Source: Ottowia flava (GTDB taxonomy: Bacteria; Pseudomonadota; Gammaproteobacteria; Burkholderiales; Burkholderiaceae_C). Taken from it: a DNA stretch of 64,000 nucleotides. The stretch lies in the NCBI RefSeq assembly GCF_042680565.1, contig NZ_JBHUEJ010000003.1:118738-182737 (forward strand). The letters are read 5' to 3'. The notes under the pieces were generated by a model. It saw only the letters and a program-made list of their open reading frames with translations. It searched no databases and had not been told where the DNA came from. The position numbers and the translations under genes were made by a program. Below, piece by piece: positions 35,720 to 44,191 of the stretch (position 1 is its first letter; each line of letters begins with the position of its first letter).

Positions 35720-36646
35720 TCAAGCGGCTTTGCGTTCAGTTCTGGACTTTCGCGCGGCAGATTTGGCGGGTGCCCTCTTAGGGGCAGTCATGGTGGAAGC
35801 CCTGCTTGCCTTCTTGGCAGGGGCTTTGGCAGCCGACTTGGCGCTGGGCTTTCCGCCGCCTTTGAGGCTGCGCTGAAGCAACGCGGTGAGATCGATGACA
35901 TCGGCGGACTGAGGTGCTTCCTCCTCAGGTTCGAGCACCGTCTTTCCTTCCCCGGCCTTGGCTTTCTTCTCGACGAGTTTCATGACCTGAATGCGGAACT
36001 CATCCTTGAAGTCGGCGGGGTTCCACTTTCCGGACATTTCTTCGATGAGTTGCGTGGCCATCTTGAGTTCGGCTGCGCTCACGGACTTGCGACCCTCCCC
36101 CGGGAGATCGAGGCTGTCCAGCGTCTTGACCTCATCGCCCCAGCGCAGCAAGGACAGCACTAGCGCTGGTCCCGAAGGCACGAGTGCGGCCAGATGCTGC
36201 TTGGTCGCGATGACCACCTTGGCCAAGCCGATTTTTCCAGTGGAGATCAATGCTTCTCGCAGGAGGGCGTAGACCTTGTCGCTCTTGTTGATGGGCGCGA
36301 CGTAGTAAGGGCGTTCCAAGAAGACAAACGGCAGTTCGTTGGCTTCGATGAACCGCTCAATGGTGATGGTCTGCGTGGTCTTGGGAAAGACGGCTTCGAT
36401 TTCTTCGGGGCTGATGATGACGTACTTGTCGTCCTCGTACTCGACGCCTTTGACGATGTTCTCTTTGGTGATTTCGCGGCCGGTGCGCTTGTTCACGCGC
36501 TTGTAGCCCACCGGGTCCATGCTGCGCTTGTCGAGCCAGTCAAAGTCCACCCCCTCCTCCGTTGCTGCGGTGTGCAGGCCAACAGGGATGTGAACCAATC
36601 CGAAAGTGATGGCACCCTTCCAGAGGGTGCGGCTGCCAGTGGCCAT
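35720..36646 (-). CDS. ku: Ku DNA end-binding protein
   Basis: A 309-residue bacterial Ku. It starts MATGSRTLWKGAITFGLVHIP and contains the central Ku core (GYKRVNKRTGREI, ATKQHLAALVPSG, AAELKMATQLIEEMSG). The homodimer rings DNA ends and recruits LigD. The C-terminal 60 residues are Lys/Ala/Pro/Ser-rich, as in extended Ku tails that aid DNA binding. The ATG at 36646 follows GGAGAGCTCC; an upstream reading frame is open but lacks similarity. First gene of the NHEJ operon. Confidence 0.93.
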   Translation of the reverse strand: MATGSRTLWKGAITFGLVHIPVGLHTAATEEGVDFDWLDKRSMDPVGYKRVNKRTGREITKENIVKGVEYEDDKYVIISPEEIEAVFPKTTQTITIERFIEANELPFVFLERPYYVAPINKSDKVYALLREALISTGKIGLAKVVIATKQHLAALVPSGPALVLSLLRWGDEVKTLDSLDLPGEGRKSVSAAELKMATQLIEEMSGKWNPADFKDEFRIQVMKLVEKKAKAGEGKTVLEPEEEAPQSADVIDLTALLQRSLKGGGKPSAKSAAKAPAKKASRASTMTAPKRAPAKSAARKSRTERKAA

Positions 36647-36773
36647 GGAGCTCTCCGCAGTTTGATAGCGGAAAGTTTGGGCGGCTGCCTCGTTGACGGA
36701 TGTAGGCAGCGACTTACCGTTGCCGTAGGTTTCGGCACATTCCCGCACCTGTCGTCGGTGCCTATGCTTCAGC

Positions 36774-37121
36774 ATGGCCGATGTACTACGCCTCCTCGCC
36801 GTTCATGTTGCGGAGCCTGATCCCGGGCATTTTGAATGGGTCATCACGGAACGCGTGAACGAGGATCGATGGAGGGAAATCGACCGCGCTGAGGATGGAT
36901 ACAAAACCTACAAAACCGCCATGGCCAGTGGGCTGGTGGCATTGGAAGAGATGATCTCAGACCTGGATGTAGGGCCTCGCAGGGGCGTTGATCAGACCGA
37001 CCACCCGCATACCCCACCTGAAGACACGGTCCAGCCAGCGCCATCCAATGGCAAGGATGCTGCCTCGGCCAAGGCGAAGCCAAAGAAGGCTGCCTACTTT
37101 GGTTTCGGCCCCATCCGGTAG
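36774..37121 (+). CDS. Hypothetical protein divergent from ku
   Basis: A 115-residue protein that I do not recognise. The N-terminal 60 residues look globular (LLAVHVAEPDPGHFEWVITE and following), the rest is a Pro/Lys/Ala-rich region ending GFGPIR. It is transcribed divergently from ku and upstream of the LexA-controlled mutagenesis cassette. A DNA-repair link is only from location. Confidence 0.6.
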   Translation: MADVLRLLAVHVAEPDPGHFEWVITERVNEDRWREIDRAEDGYKTYKTAMASGLVALEEMISDLDVGPRRGVDQTDHPHTPPEDTVQPAPSNGKDAASAKAKPKKAAYFGFGPIR

Positions 37122-37142
37122 CTAGGAAATCACTGCAAAAAG

Positions 37143-37162
37143 GGGCCCGCACAAGCGGGCCC
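37143..37162. terminator. GC-rich hairpin between hypothetical gene and imuA
   Basis: GGGCCCGC and GCGGGCCC form an 8-bp perfect stem with an ACAA loop. Only the minus-strand side is followed by a T run (CTTTTTG), so it is not a textbook terminator for the plus-strand gene it follows. Confidence 0.5.
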
Positions 37163-37420
37163 AAAACACTCACAGCCGGCGCCTGATTCACCGGCAAATC
37201 CATCGTTTTCAATCCGATTCGCTGAAGAAGTAGGACGGTTTCCGAAATCGCTGCGGGTGCTGGACCGCGCCCCGTCAGGGATAGCTGAGTGATTTGAAGG
37301 TGTATTGCGGAGCGCGTTTCTCTCGGCGCCGCTACGGGCCGTGATCGCGCGCTACGAATTCCGATGGTGCTGTGTGCGCGGCGACCTAAGCCGTTTCAAG
37401 CATCTCGCCCGACTCATATA

Positions 37421-37436
37421 CTGTTAATAAATACAG
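37421..37436 (+). promoter_or_regulatory. LexA (SOS) box upstream of imuA
   Basis: CTGTTAATAAATACAG is an exact CTGT-N8-ACAG LexA box, 22 bases before the imuA ATG. It lies in an AT-rich segment (TACTGT...ACAGTA). The box would put imuA-imuB-dnaE2 and likely alkB under SOS control. Confidence 0.9.
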
Positions 37437-37458
37437 TATTTTGATCTACCCCCAAACC

Positions 37459-38256
37459 ATGTCAGCCGCTGCCTCTTCCTCCCACCACGCCTTTCATCCA
37501 GGCGACCTTCCACGGCACATTGCCGAGGCAGTGTGGCGCGGCGGCGAGGTTGGCGACCCGGTTTCGCGAACGGTATCCTCCGGATTTACGGAGCTGGATA
37601 AGGAACTTCCAGGCGGGGGCTGGCCCACGCACAGCTTGACCGAACTGCTTATGCCGCAGGCGGCGCTTTGTGAATGGCGACTTCTCGGCCGCTCTCTCCC
37701 TGCTGTCATGGCGGATGGCGGCCGGGTTTACTTGATCGCACCCCCTAAGCAGCCGCACGTGGGGGGGCTGGAACAACTGGGCCTGTCTGCGGACCACGTT
37801 GTTTGGATTCATGCCACTACTCCCGTGGACCGTCTCTGGGTCACGGAGCAGATCGTTAAGTCCGACCCTGCGGGAGCCATCCTCTCCTGGCTGCCCCAGG
37901 CACGGCCGGAGCAGATCCGTCGCTTGCAGATACATGCCCAGTCGTGCGATGCACCCATTTTCCTGTTCCGCCCAGTGACTGCATTGCATGACACATCCCC
38001 CGCGCCGCTCAGGGTAGCGGTAGCTCTGGCTGGCGGCTGGCAGTTGGAGGTGCGCATTCCCAAGCGCAGAGGAGCATCGCTGGATGACGCGTTGTACTTG
38101 GCCGCGATGCCAGGAAACCTGGAGGCCGTCATCCCGCCCCGGCTCAAGACCGTGCCAGCACGTTCTACCGCTTTGTTTTCCGAGGAGGCTACCGATGCGC
38201 GGGCATTGGGCCGCATTGCTCCCCATTCCTCTGCCGGCCAGCCCGTCTCCCATTGA
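37459..38256 (+). CDS. imuA: ImuA (RecA-like translesion cassette protein)
   Basis: A 265-residue protein of the ImuA family, distantly RecA-like, with SGFTELDKELPGGGWP (Walker-like region) and GAILSWLPQARPEQIRRLQ. It is the first gene of the SOS mutagenesis cassette, in which ImuA and ImuB support DnaE2. ATG 37459 is chosen over a TTG at 37441 that would start five bases from the LexA box. It overlaps imuB by 62 bases. Confidence 0.88.
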   Translation: MSAAASSSHHAFHPGDLPRHIAEAVWRGGEVGDPVSRTVSSGFTELDKELPGGGWPTHSLTELLMPQAALCEWRLLGRSLPAVMADGGRVYLIAPPKQPHVGGLEQLGLSADHVVWIHATTPVDRLWVTEQIVKSDPAGAILSWLPQARPEQIRRLQIHAQSCDAPIFLFRPVTALHDTSPAPLRVAVALAGGWQLEVRIPKRRGASLDDALYLAAMPGNLEAVIPPRLKTVPARSTALFSEEATDARALGRIAPHSSAGQPVSH

Positions 38257-39511
38257 TGCGACATCCCTCGGAATCTGGGCACTGCAGTTCACCCCTCGGG
38301 TGGCGTTGCTGGAAGATTCCGTCGTCGCAGAAGTATCGGGAAGCGCGCGCCTGTTCGGCGGCATGAAGGCGCTGCATCGGCTCATGGAAGCCGGTGCTGA
38401 GGAGCTAGGCGCCCGCGTAGCGTGGGCGCCCACGGGCACCTCAGCACTGGCTTTGGTACGCCATATGTCGGCGAGTGGGCCCTGTGATGGTTTCGAGTAT
38501 CCCTTGGCCAAGATGTTGGACCCATTGCCGCTCGAAGCGCTCTCTGCCGTAGGTCTGCACCAGCCTACGCTGGCGCGTGTGGGTTGCCGCACGTTGGGCG
38601 ACGTACGCAACCTACCGCGGGGTGGCCTCAGCCGCCGCTTTGATAAGAGGCTACTCTTGGCTTTGGACCAAGCCTACGGCCTGCGTCCGGAGGTTTACGA
38701 ATGGCTGACTCTGCCCGAGACGTTCCACGCGCGGCTGGAATTGATGTCGCGGGTCGAGGCAGCACCCGCCTTGCTGTTCGGAGCGCGGCGACTGATGATC
38801 CAGATGGCCGGGTGGCTGGCGGCGCGGCGCTTGGGGGCTACGGCCTTCACCCTCAGGTGGTGCCACGATGTCATGCGCGCCAAGGATGCCGGCACCGGCG
38901 GCGAACTCACCGTCCGCACGGCGCAGCCCACTCAGAACGTGGAGCACTTCGCGCGGCTGCTGGCTGAGCACTTGTCCAAGGTGCAGCTCGCAGCGCCCGC
39001 TGGCGATATTGAATTGCTCGCCACGGAAGTCCTGCCCATCGTTGAAGAGAGCCGCTCGCTCATTCCCGAGACCTTGCGCAAAAGCGGAAGCACGGATCTA
39101 GCCCTGGAGCGCATCCAGGCGCGGCTGGGCGACACCAGTGTGCGCCGCCCGGTCTTGGCCGCAGACCACCGTCTGGAGTGGATGCAGAGTTGGCAATGTG
39201 AGGCACCACGCAATAGGGCAGCATCCCCATATGAACTGCCCTTGCCCAGCTGGGTCTTGGATGAGCCCCTGCGCCTCATCGAACGCGACAACCGTCCCTA
39301 CTACCAAGGCCCTCTGCAGCTCCTGCTAGGTCCTGACCGCATCGAGGGGGGATGGTGGCACCGCAGCAGCGATGAAGCCGATGCACGGCCGCTCAACGTG
39401 CAGCGCGACTACTGGCTGGCACTGAGCCCGCATGCCGGTGTGCTGTGGGTGTTCCAGCAGCGCTTGGCCCGGGACCAGACCGCGTGGTTCCTCCACGGGC
39501 ACTTTGCGTGA
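38195..39511 (+). CDS. imuB: ImuB (Y-family-like polymerase accessory)
   Basis: A 438-residue DinB/ImuB-like protein. Landmarks: WALQFTPRVALLEDSVVAEV and GSARLFGGMKAL at the N-terminus, then a little-finger region. ImuB proteins lack polymerase activity and tie DnaE2 to the beta clamp. The ATG at 38195 has GAGGAGG upstream and lies inside the imuA gene. It begins close to the conserved region, so the first ~60 residues seen in long ImuB forms are missing, as in other Burkholderiales short forms. Confidence 0.86.
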   Translation: MRGHWAALLPIPLPASPSPIDATSLGIWALQFTPRVALLEDSVVAEVSGSARLFGGMKALHRLMEAGAEELGARVAWAPTGTSALALVRHMSASGPCDGFEYPLAKMLDPLPLEALSAVGLHQPTLARVGCRTLGDVRNLPRGGLSRRFDKRLLLALDQAYGLRPEVYEWLTLPETFHARLELMSRVEAAPALLFGARRLMIQMAGWLAARRLGATAFTLRWCHDVMRAKDAGTGGELTVRTAQPTQNVEHFARLLAEHLSKVQLAAPAGDIELLATEVLPIVEESRSLIPETLRKSGSTDLALERIQARLGDTSVRRPVLAADHRLEWMQSWQCEAPRNRAASPYELPLPSWVLDEPLRLIERDNRPYYQGPLQLLLGPDRIEGGWWHRSSDEADARPLNVQRDYWLALSPHAGVLWVFQQRLARDQTAWFLHGHFA

Positions 39512-39518
39512 GGCCGGT

Positions 39519-42500
39519 ATGTTGAGCCGTCCACCCCGAACGCTGCCGGAATACGTGGAACTGCGGTGTGTCTCGAATTTCACCTTTCTGCGAGGAGCGA
39601 GTGCGCCAGATGAGCTGGTGGAACGGGCCAGGGAGCTGGGCTACCAGGGACTGGCGATCACGGACGAGTGTTCCATGGCGGGAGTGGTTCGGGCGCATGT
39701 AGCTGCCAAGGCGGCGGGCCTGCCGCTGTTGCTGGGCTCCCAGTTCTGCATCCAGCCTCGGGACGACTCCGAGGCGGCGTTCACGCTGGTCGTGCTGGCC
39801 CAGAACTTGAATGGGTACGGCAACTTGTGCGCCTTTATCACCAAGTTGCGCCGATCCTCCGAGAAGGGCTCCTATCACCTCACCCTCGACCACATCAGTG
39901 GGTCGGAGGCGGAAGACTGCGTGGTCCTGTTGTGTCCGGACCGCAAGAGCACGGATGCGCAGCTGGAAGCGGCGGGGCTCTGGACGCTGAACCACTTCAC
40001 AGGCAGGTGCTGGATTGGCGTGGACCAGGTGCGGCGGCTCGACGATGAACTCTGGTTGCACCGCATGCGCCAGCTGTCGGAGCTCACGGCTCTGCCGCTG
40101 GTGGCGGTTGGCGACGTTCATATGCATGTCCGCTCTCGCAAGCCGCTGCAAGATGTGCTCACGGCCACGCGGATCGGCAAGCCGCTCACGGAGTGCGGGC
40201 ATGCTCTGCAGCGGAGCGCGGAGCAGCACTTGCGCACGCGGCTGCGCTTGGCGCAGACCTTCCCGGCTGAGCTGCTGGCAGAGACGTTGAATGTTGCGGC
40301 CAGGTGCAGTTTCAGCCTGGACGAACTGAAGTACCAGTACCCGGACGAGGTGGTGCCGGCTGGACATTCGGCGGCGAGCTACCTGCGCCAGGTGACCTAC
40401 GAAGGGGCTGGCCGGCGCTGGCCCGCCGGCATACCGGCCAAGGTGCAGGGGCAGATCGAACATGAGCTTTCCCTGATTTGCGAGCTGCACTACGAGCATT
40501 ACTTCCTCACCGTCTACGACATCGTGGCGTTTGCACGTTCCCGGCACATCCTCTGCCAGGGGCGTGGGTCGGCGGCCAACAGCGTGGTCTGCTACTGCTT
40601 GGGCGTCACAGAGGTGGACCCGGCACGCATGTCCGTGCTGTTCGAGCGTTTTATCTCCAAGGAGCGCAATGAGCCACCGGACATCGACATTGATTTCGAG
40701 CACCAACGCCGTGAAGAGGTGATCCAGTATCTTTACCAGAAGTACGGCCGGGACCGCGCGGCCCTCACGGCCACGGTGATCAGCTACCGGCCGAAGTCGG
40801 CGATCCGGGATGTCGGCAAGGCGCTCGGCTTCGACCTGGAGACGGTGGACGCGATCGCCAAGGGCCAGCAGTGGTTTGATGGCGCCGACGTGCGCCTGGA
40901 ACGGTTTGATGAACTGGGCATGTCCACGGAGAACCTGCAGGTGCGCCAGCTCATCGTGCTCACCTGCCAACTGATAGGGTTTCCGCGGCACCTGTCGCAG
41001 CACACGGGAGGTTTCGTTCTCACCAAAGGATTGCTCTGCCGCATGGTGCCGGTGGAGAGCGCCTCCATGCCTGACCGCACAGTGATCGAGTGGGACAAGG
41101 ATGATCTCGACGCCGCGGGCCTGCTCAAGGTGGACGTGCTGGCCCTGGGCATGCTGTCAGCCATTCGGCGTGCGCTCGACATGATCAGCGACCGGCGTGG
41201 CTACCAGTTCGGCATGCAAGACATCCCGGCCGAAGACCCTGACACCTACGACATGGTCTGCAAGGCGGACACCATCGGCGTGTTCCAGATTGAGAGCCGG
41301 GCGCAGATGAGCATGCTGCCACGGCTCAAGCCACGCTGCTTTTACGACCTCGTGATCGAGGTGGCCATCGTGCGCCCAGGACCCATTCAGGGTGGTATGG
41401 TGCATCCGTACCTGAATCGGCGCCAAGGCAAGGAGCCGGTGACCTATCCGAGCGAAGCCCTCAAGACGGCGCTGGGCCGCACGCTGGGCGTGCCGGTGTT
41501 CCAGGAACAGGTGATGCAAATCTCGATTCTGGCGGCCGGTTTCACCCCCGGCGAGGCCGATGGCTTGCGGCGGGCGATGGCCGCCTGGAAGCGCAAGGGC
41601 GGCCTGGGCAAGTACTACAGCAAGATCGTGGACGGGATGACTGCGCGCGGGTACGAGCGGGCTTTCGCGGAACAGATCTTTGAACAGATCAAGGGGTTCT
41701 CGGAATATGGGTTCCCGGAGAGCCATGCGGCCAGCTTTGCGTTGCTGGTCTATGCATCCTGCTGGATCAAGCGGCACGAGCCGGCAGCGTTTCTTGCGGC
41801 ACTGCTGAACTCCCAACCCATGGGGTTCTACTCCCCAAGCCAGCTGGTGCAGGACGCAAGACGCCATGGCGTGGAGGTGCGGCCGGTGGATGTGATGTAC
41901 AGCGATGTGGAGTCCTCGCTGGAGGACCTGCCGAATACACCCGCTGTGCGTCTGGGCCTGCACTTGGTCCGCGGGCTGCGGACCGATAGCGCAGAGCGCA
42001 TCGTGCTTGCACGGGCGAAGGAGCCGTTCGACAACGCCGAGGAGCTGGCCCGCAGAGCACGGCTGGAACAGCATGAGATGAAGCTGCTGGCGGCCGCTGG
42101 AGCACTGGCCACGCTGTCCGGCCATCGGCGCCAGCAAGTTTGGGATGCCGCCGCGCTGCACGCGCCACCCGAACTTCTGCAGGAAGCGCCGGTGCATGAG
42201 GAGTTTCTGGAGCTGCCTGCAGCGCCGGAGGGAGAAGACGTGCTGTGGGACTACGCTTCCCTCGGCCTCACGCTGCGCACCCATCCCATGGCACTGCTGC
42301 GCAAGAAGCTCGACAAGTACAAGCTCAAGACGTCCGAGGAACTGCGGCGCATCCCTGACGGACGAATCGTGCGCACGGCGGGCATCGTGACGCTTCGGCA
42401 GCAGCCGGAGACGGCCAAGGGGACCATCTTTGTGTCACTGGAAGACGAGCACGGGGCCACCCAAGTGATCTGCTGGCGGCATATCAAAGAGGCGCAGCGG

Positions 42501-42644
42501 GAAGTGCTGTTGGGGTCGCGGCTGATGGCGGTGAAAGGACGGTGGCAGCGCGAGGGGGAAGTGTGCAACCTGATTGCGGAGCGGCTGGCGGATCTGTCGC
42601 CGATGCTGGGGCGGTTGGCGACCGAGAGCCGGGATTTCCGATAG
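39519..42644 (+). CDS. dnaE2: Error-prone DNA polymerase DnaE2 (ImuC)
   Basis: A ~1041-residue C-family polymerase, usual length for DnaE2. The N-terminal PHP region (SNFTFLRGASAPDEL, LAITDEC) is followed by the polymerase core (LCQGRGSAANSVVCYCLG; PPDIDIDFEH, with the catalytic aspartates) and a C-terminal OB region (GIVTLRQQPETAKG). It copies past DNA lesions and causes SOS mutagenesis. It starts seven bases after imuB. Confidence 0.95.
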   Translation: MLSRPPRTLPEYVELRCVSNFTFLRGASAPDELVERARELGYQGLAITDECSMAGVVRAHVAAKAAGLPLLLGSQFCIQPRDDSEAAFTLVVLAQNLNGYGNLCAFITKLRRSSEKGSYHLTLDHISGSEAEDCVVLLCPDRKSTDAQLEAAGLWTLNHFTGRCWIGVDQVRRLDDELWLHRMRQLSELTALPLVAVGDVHMHVRSRKPLQDVLTATRIGKPLTECGHALQRSAEQHLRTRLRLAQTFPAELLAETLNVAARCSFSLDELKYQYPDEVVPAGHSAASYLRQVTYEGAGRRWPAGIPAKVQGQIEHELSLICELHYEHYFLTVYDIVAFARSRHILCQGRGSAANSVVCYCLGVTEVDPARMSVLFERFISKERNEPPDIDIDFEHQRREEVIQYLYQKYGRDRAALTATVISYRPKSAIRDVGKALGFDLETVDAIAKGQQWFDGADVRLERFDELGMSTENLQVRQLIVLTCQLIGFPRHLSQHTGGFVLTKGLLCRMVPVESASMPDRTVIEWDKDDLDAAGLLKVDVLALGMLSAIRRALDMISDRRGYQFGMQDIPAEDPDTYDMVCKADTIGVFQIESRAQMSMLPRLKPRCFYDLVIEVAIVRPGPIQGGMVHPYLNRRQGKEPVTYPSEALKTALGRTLGVPVFQEQVMQISILAAGFTPGEADGLRRAMAAWKRKGGLGKYYSKIVDGMTARGYERAFAEQIFEQIKGFSEYGFPESHAASFALLVYASCWIKRHEPAAFLAALLNSQPMGFYSPSQLVQDARRHGVEVRPVDVMYSDVESSLEDLPNTPAVRLGLHLVRGLRTDSAERIVLARAKEPFDNAEELARRARLEQHEMKLLAAAGALATLSGHRRQQVWDAAALHAPPELLQEAPVHEEFLELPAAPEGEDVLWDYASLGLTLRTHPMALLRKKLDKYKLKTSEELRRIPDGRIVRTAGIVTLRQQPETAKGTIFVSLEDEHGATQVICWRHIKEAQREVLLGSRLMAVKGRWQREGEVCNLIAERLADLSPMLGRLATESRDFR

Positions 42645-42654
42645 GAGAAGCGGG

Positions 42655-43233
42655 ATGACGCAGGCGACGCTGTTTGACGAAGGGCCGATCAATTCCTCCA
42701 TCAAGGGACTGGTCTACGAGCCTGAGTTCCTGAGCCTTGACGAAGAGAAGGAGCTGATCGAAATCATCAAGACCCTGCCGCTGCATGCGGCGCGGTACAA
42801 GCAGTACGTGGCCAGGCGGCGAGTGGTGAGTTTTGGTGGGTCGTATGACTTTGATACGAATCAACTGCAGCCGGGTATCGCGCTTGATGAGCGCCTGCAT
42901 GAGCTGCGGGATCGCGTGGCGGGATGGCTGGGCGTGCCGCCTGGCGACCTTGTCCATGCTTTGGTCGCAGAGTACGCGCCGGGGACGCCGCTGGGGTGGC
43001 ATCGGGACGTGCCGGATTTTGAGACGATTGTGGGGGTGTCGCTGGGTGGGCACGCGACGCTGCGGTTCAGGCCGTACCCGGATGCTCCCGCTACACGCAA
43101 AGTGGTGCAGTTGGATGTGGCACCGAGATCCATCTACACGCTCGTAGGGGAAGCGCGGTGGGGGTGGCAGCACAGTGTGGCTCCGACGGGCGAGCTGCGG
43201 TGGTCTATTACCTTTAGGACTCGACGGTTGTGA
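42655..43233 (+). CDS. alkB: AlkB-like DNA/RNA demethylase (2OG-Fe(II) dioxygenase)
   Basis: A 192-residue dioxygenase with the Fe(II) ligands His116 and Asp118 in GWHRDVPDF and His173 in WGWQHSV, and the 2OG-binding arginine in RWSITFRTR (182-190). It oxidatively removes alkyl groups from 1-methyladenine and 3-methylcytosine. It starts 10 bases after dnaE2 with AGGAGAAG upstream, so it should be part of the same SOS operon. Confidence 0.92.
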   Translation: MTQATLFDEGPINSSIKGLVYEPEFLSLDEEKELIEIIKTLPLHAARYKQYVARRRVVSFGGSYDFDTNQLQPGIALDERLHELRDRVAGWLGVPPGDLVHALVAEYAPGTPLGWHRDVPDFETIVGVSLGGHATLRFRPYPDAPATRKVVQLDVAPRSIYTLVGEARWGWQHSVAPTGELRWSITFRTRRL

Positions 43234-43609
43234 GCGCCTGGATCTCGGAATACAACCGAAGACTGATATGCAGCGTAAGCTGTCTTCGCGTTGTGCCGAC
43301 GCGAACGACTGCAACTTGCCCGCCAGCTGCCTGCGAACCGACTTGCTCGCGCTGCAGCCGCAGCGACTTCTGCAGGGGAGATAAATCAATCGCTGTATGC
43401 ACAGGATCGGGAGATGTTCTCGATCAAAGTCAGTATTTCCAGAGTCATTCTCGCTGGTCATGAACGTGAAGGCGGCGGAAGCGGCAGACAAATTCGTCAA
43501 TCAAGCGCTTCAGATTGAAGGCGTGGATGCCTTACGCATCGGCAACACCCAAGCGCCCGTGGCGACTGTCAGGTTTCCCGAAGCGGCCTGTCGCGAAGCC
43601 CAATCATGA
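43234..43609 (+). other. Intergenic stretch after alkB, no gene recognised
   Basis: Short open frames exist on both strands, for example one starting at 43460 with a run MNVKAAEAADKFVNQAL, but none resembles a family I know. Probably the eroded part of the methyltransferase gene below and flanking debris. Confidence 0.4.
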
Positions 43610-43799
43610 AGCCGATTTAAAGCAGCGCACTCTCACGAATTTGTACAACGCTAGTCCTGCGTGGTTGGCGCTGGCGCACGAAGCACTGGACAAGGCCGTC
43701 GCGGCGGCATATGGCTGGAACGACTACGCGACGCAATGGCCGGACGAAGAAATCCTGCGCCGCCTGCTGGATCTGAACAAACAACGCAGCGGGAAGTAG
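43610..43799 (+). pseudogene. MmeI-like DNA methyltransferase C-terminal remnant
   Basis: About 60 codons that match the end of class I (MmeI/BREX-type) DNA methyltransferases: RTLTNLYNASPAWLALAHEA, then AVAAAYGW and DEEILRRLLDLN. The rest of the gene (usually more than 900 residues) is absent. A relic of a restriction or defence locus. Confidence 0.7.
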
Positions 43800-43898
43800 C
43801 GGTAGCGCCATATTCGGAGTGAGTTTTGGCGTGATTTCCAGCTGAGCACGCGGCAGAGCACCGCGCCTCCTACGTGTAGAGGTTCTGGCAGATAACGC

Positions 43899-44189
43899 CT
43901 AGGCGCAGGCTCGCTTGACCGGATCGGTCGGCTCTAGATGGCCGCTGTCAGCGTTACTGCGGACATCTAACCCGCAGGTGACCAACGGCCGCAACCAGCC
44001 TGAAGCTGCCACACCGGAGGTCGGTGCTATCGAGATGTCGCACATTTCGCAGGCCCAGGGTTGGCCAAGCACATGGGCGCGCTCCAGATGGCGAAAGCTC
44101 AGCTGTGCCTGGCCTGCGTTGTCAGCAGTCTTGGCTGCCTGCAGTTCAGCATCCACGGCGGGGCGGATTCTTGTTCCAAACGTTGTCAT
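43899..44189 (-). CDS. DUF3703-like protein, C-terminus replaced
   Basis: The first ~50 residues (RIRPAVDAELQAAKTADN, then LSFRHLERAHVLGQP) match DUF3703, a small protein common beside cadA and czc genes in betaproteobacteria. After residue ~52 the similarity is lost and the frame runs through unrelated sequence to the stop, so the C-terminal half has been replaced. Starts three bases from the cadA stop and would be in the same transcript. Confidence 0.6.
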   Translation of the reverse strand: MTTFGTRIRPAVDAELQAAKTADNAGQAQLSFRHLERAHVLGQPWACEMCDISIAPTSGVAASGWLRPLVTCGLDVRSNADSGHLEPTDPVKRACA

Positions 44190-44191
44190 GC

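Noticed and set aside
43214..43402. A 62-codon minus-strand frame after alkB
   Set aside because: No ribosome site and no similarity; could be a relic but not supported.
42484..43500. A 338-codon minus-strand frame over alkB
   Set aside because: Antisense of alkB and dnaE2 ends; no family resemblance.
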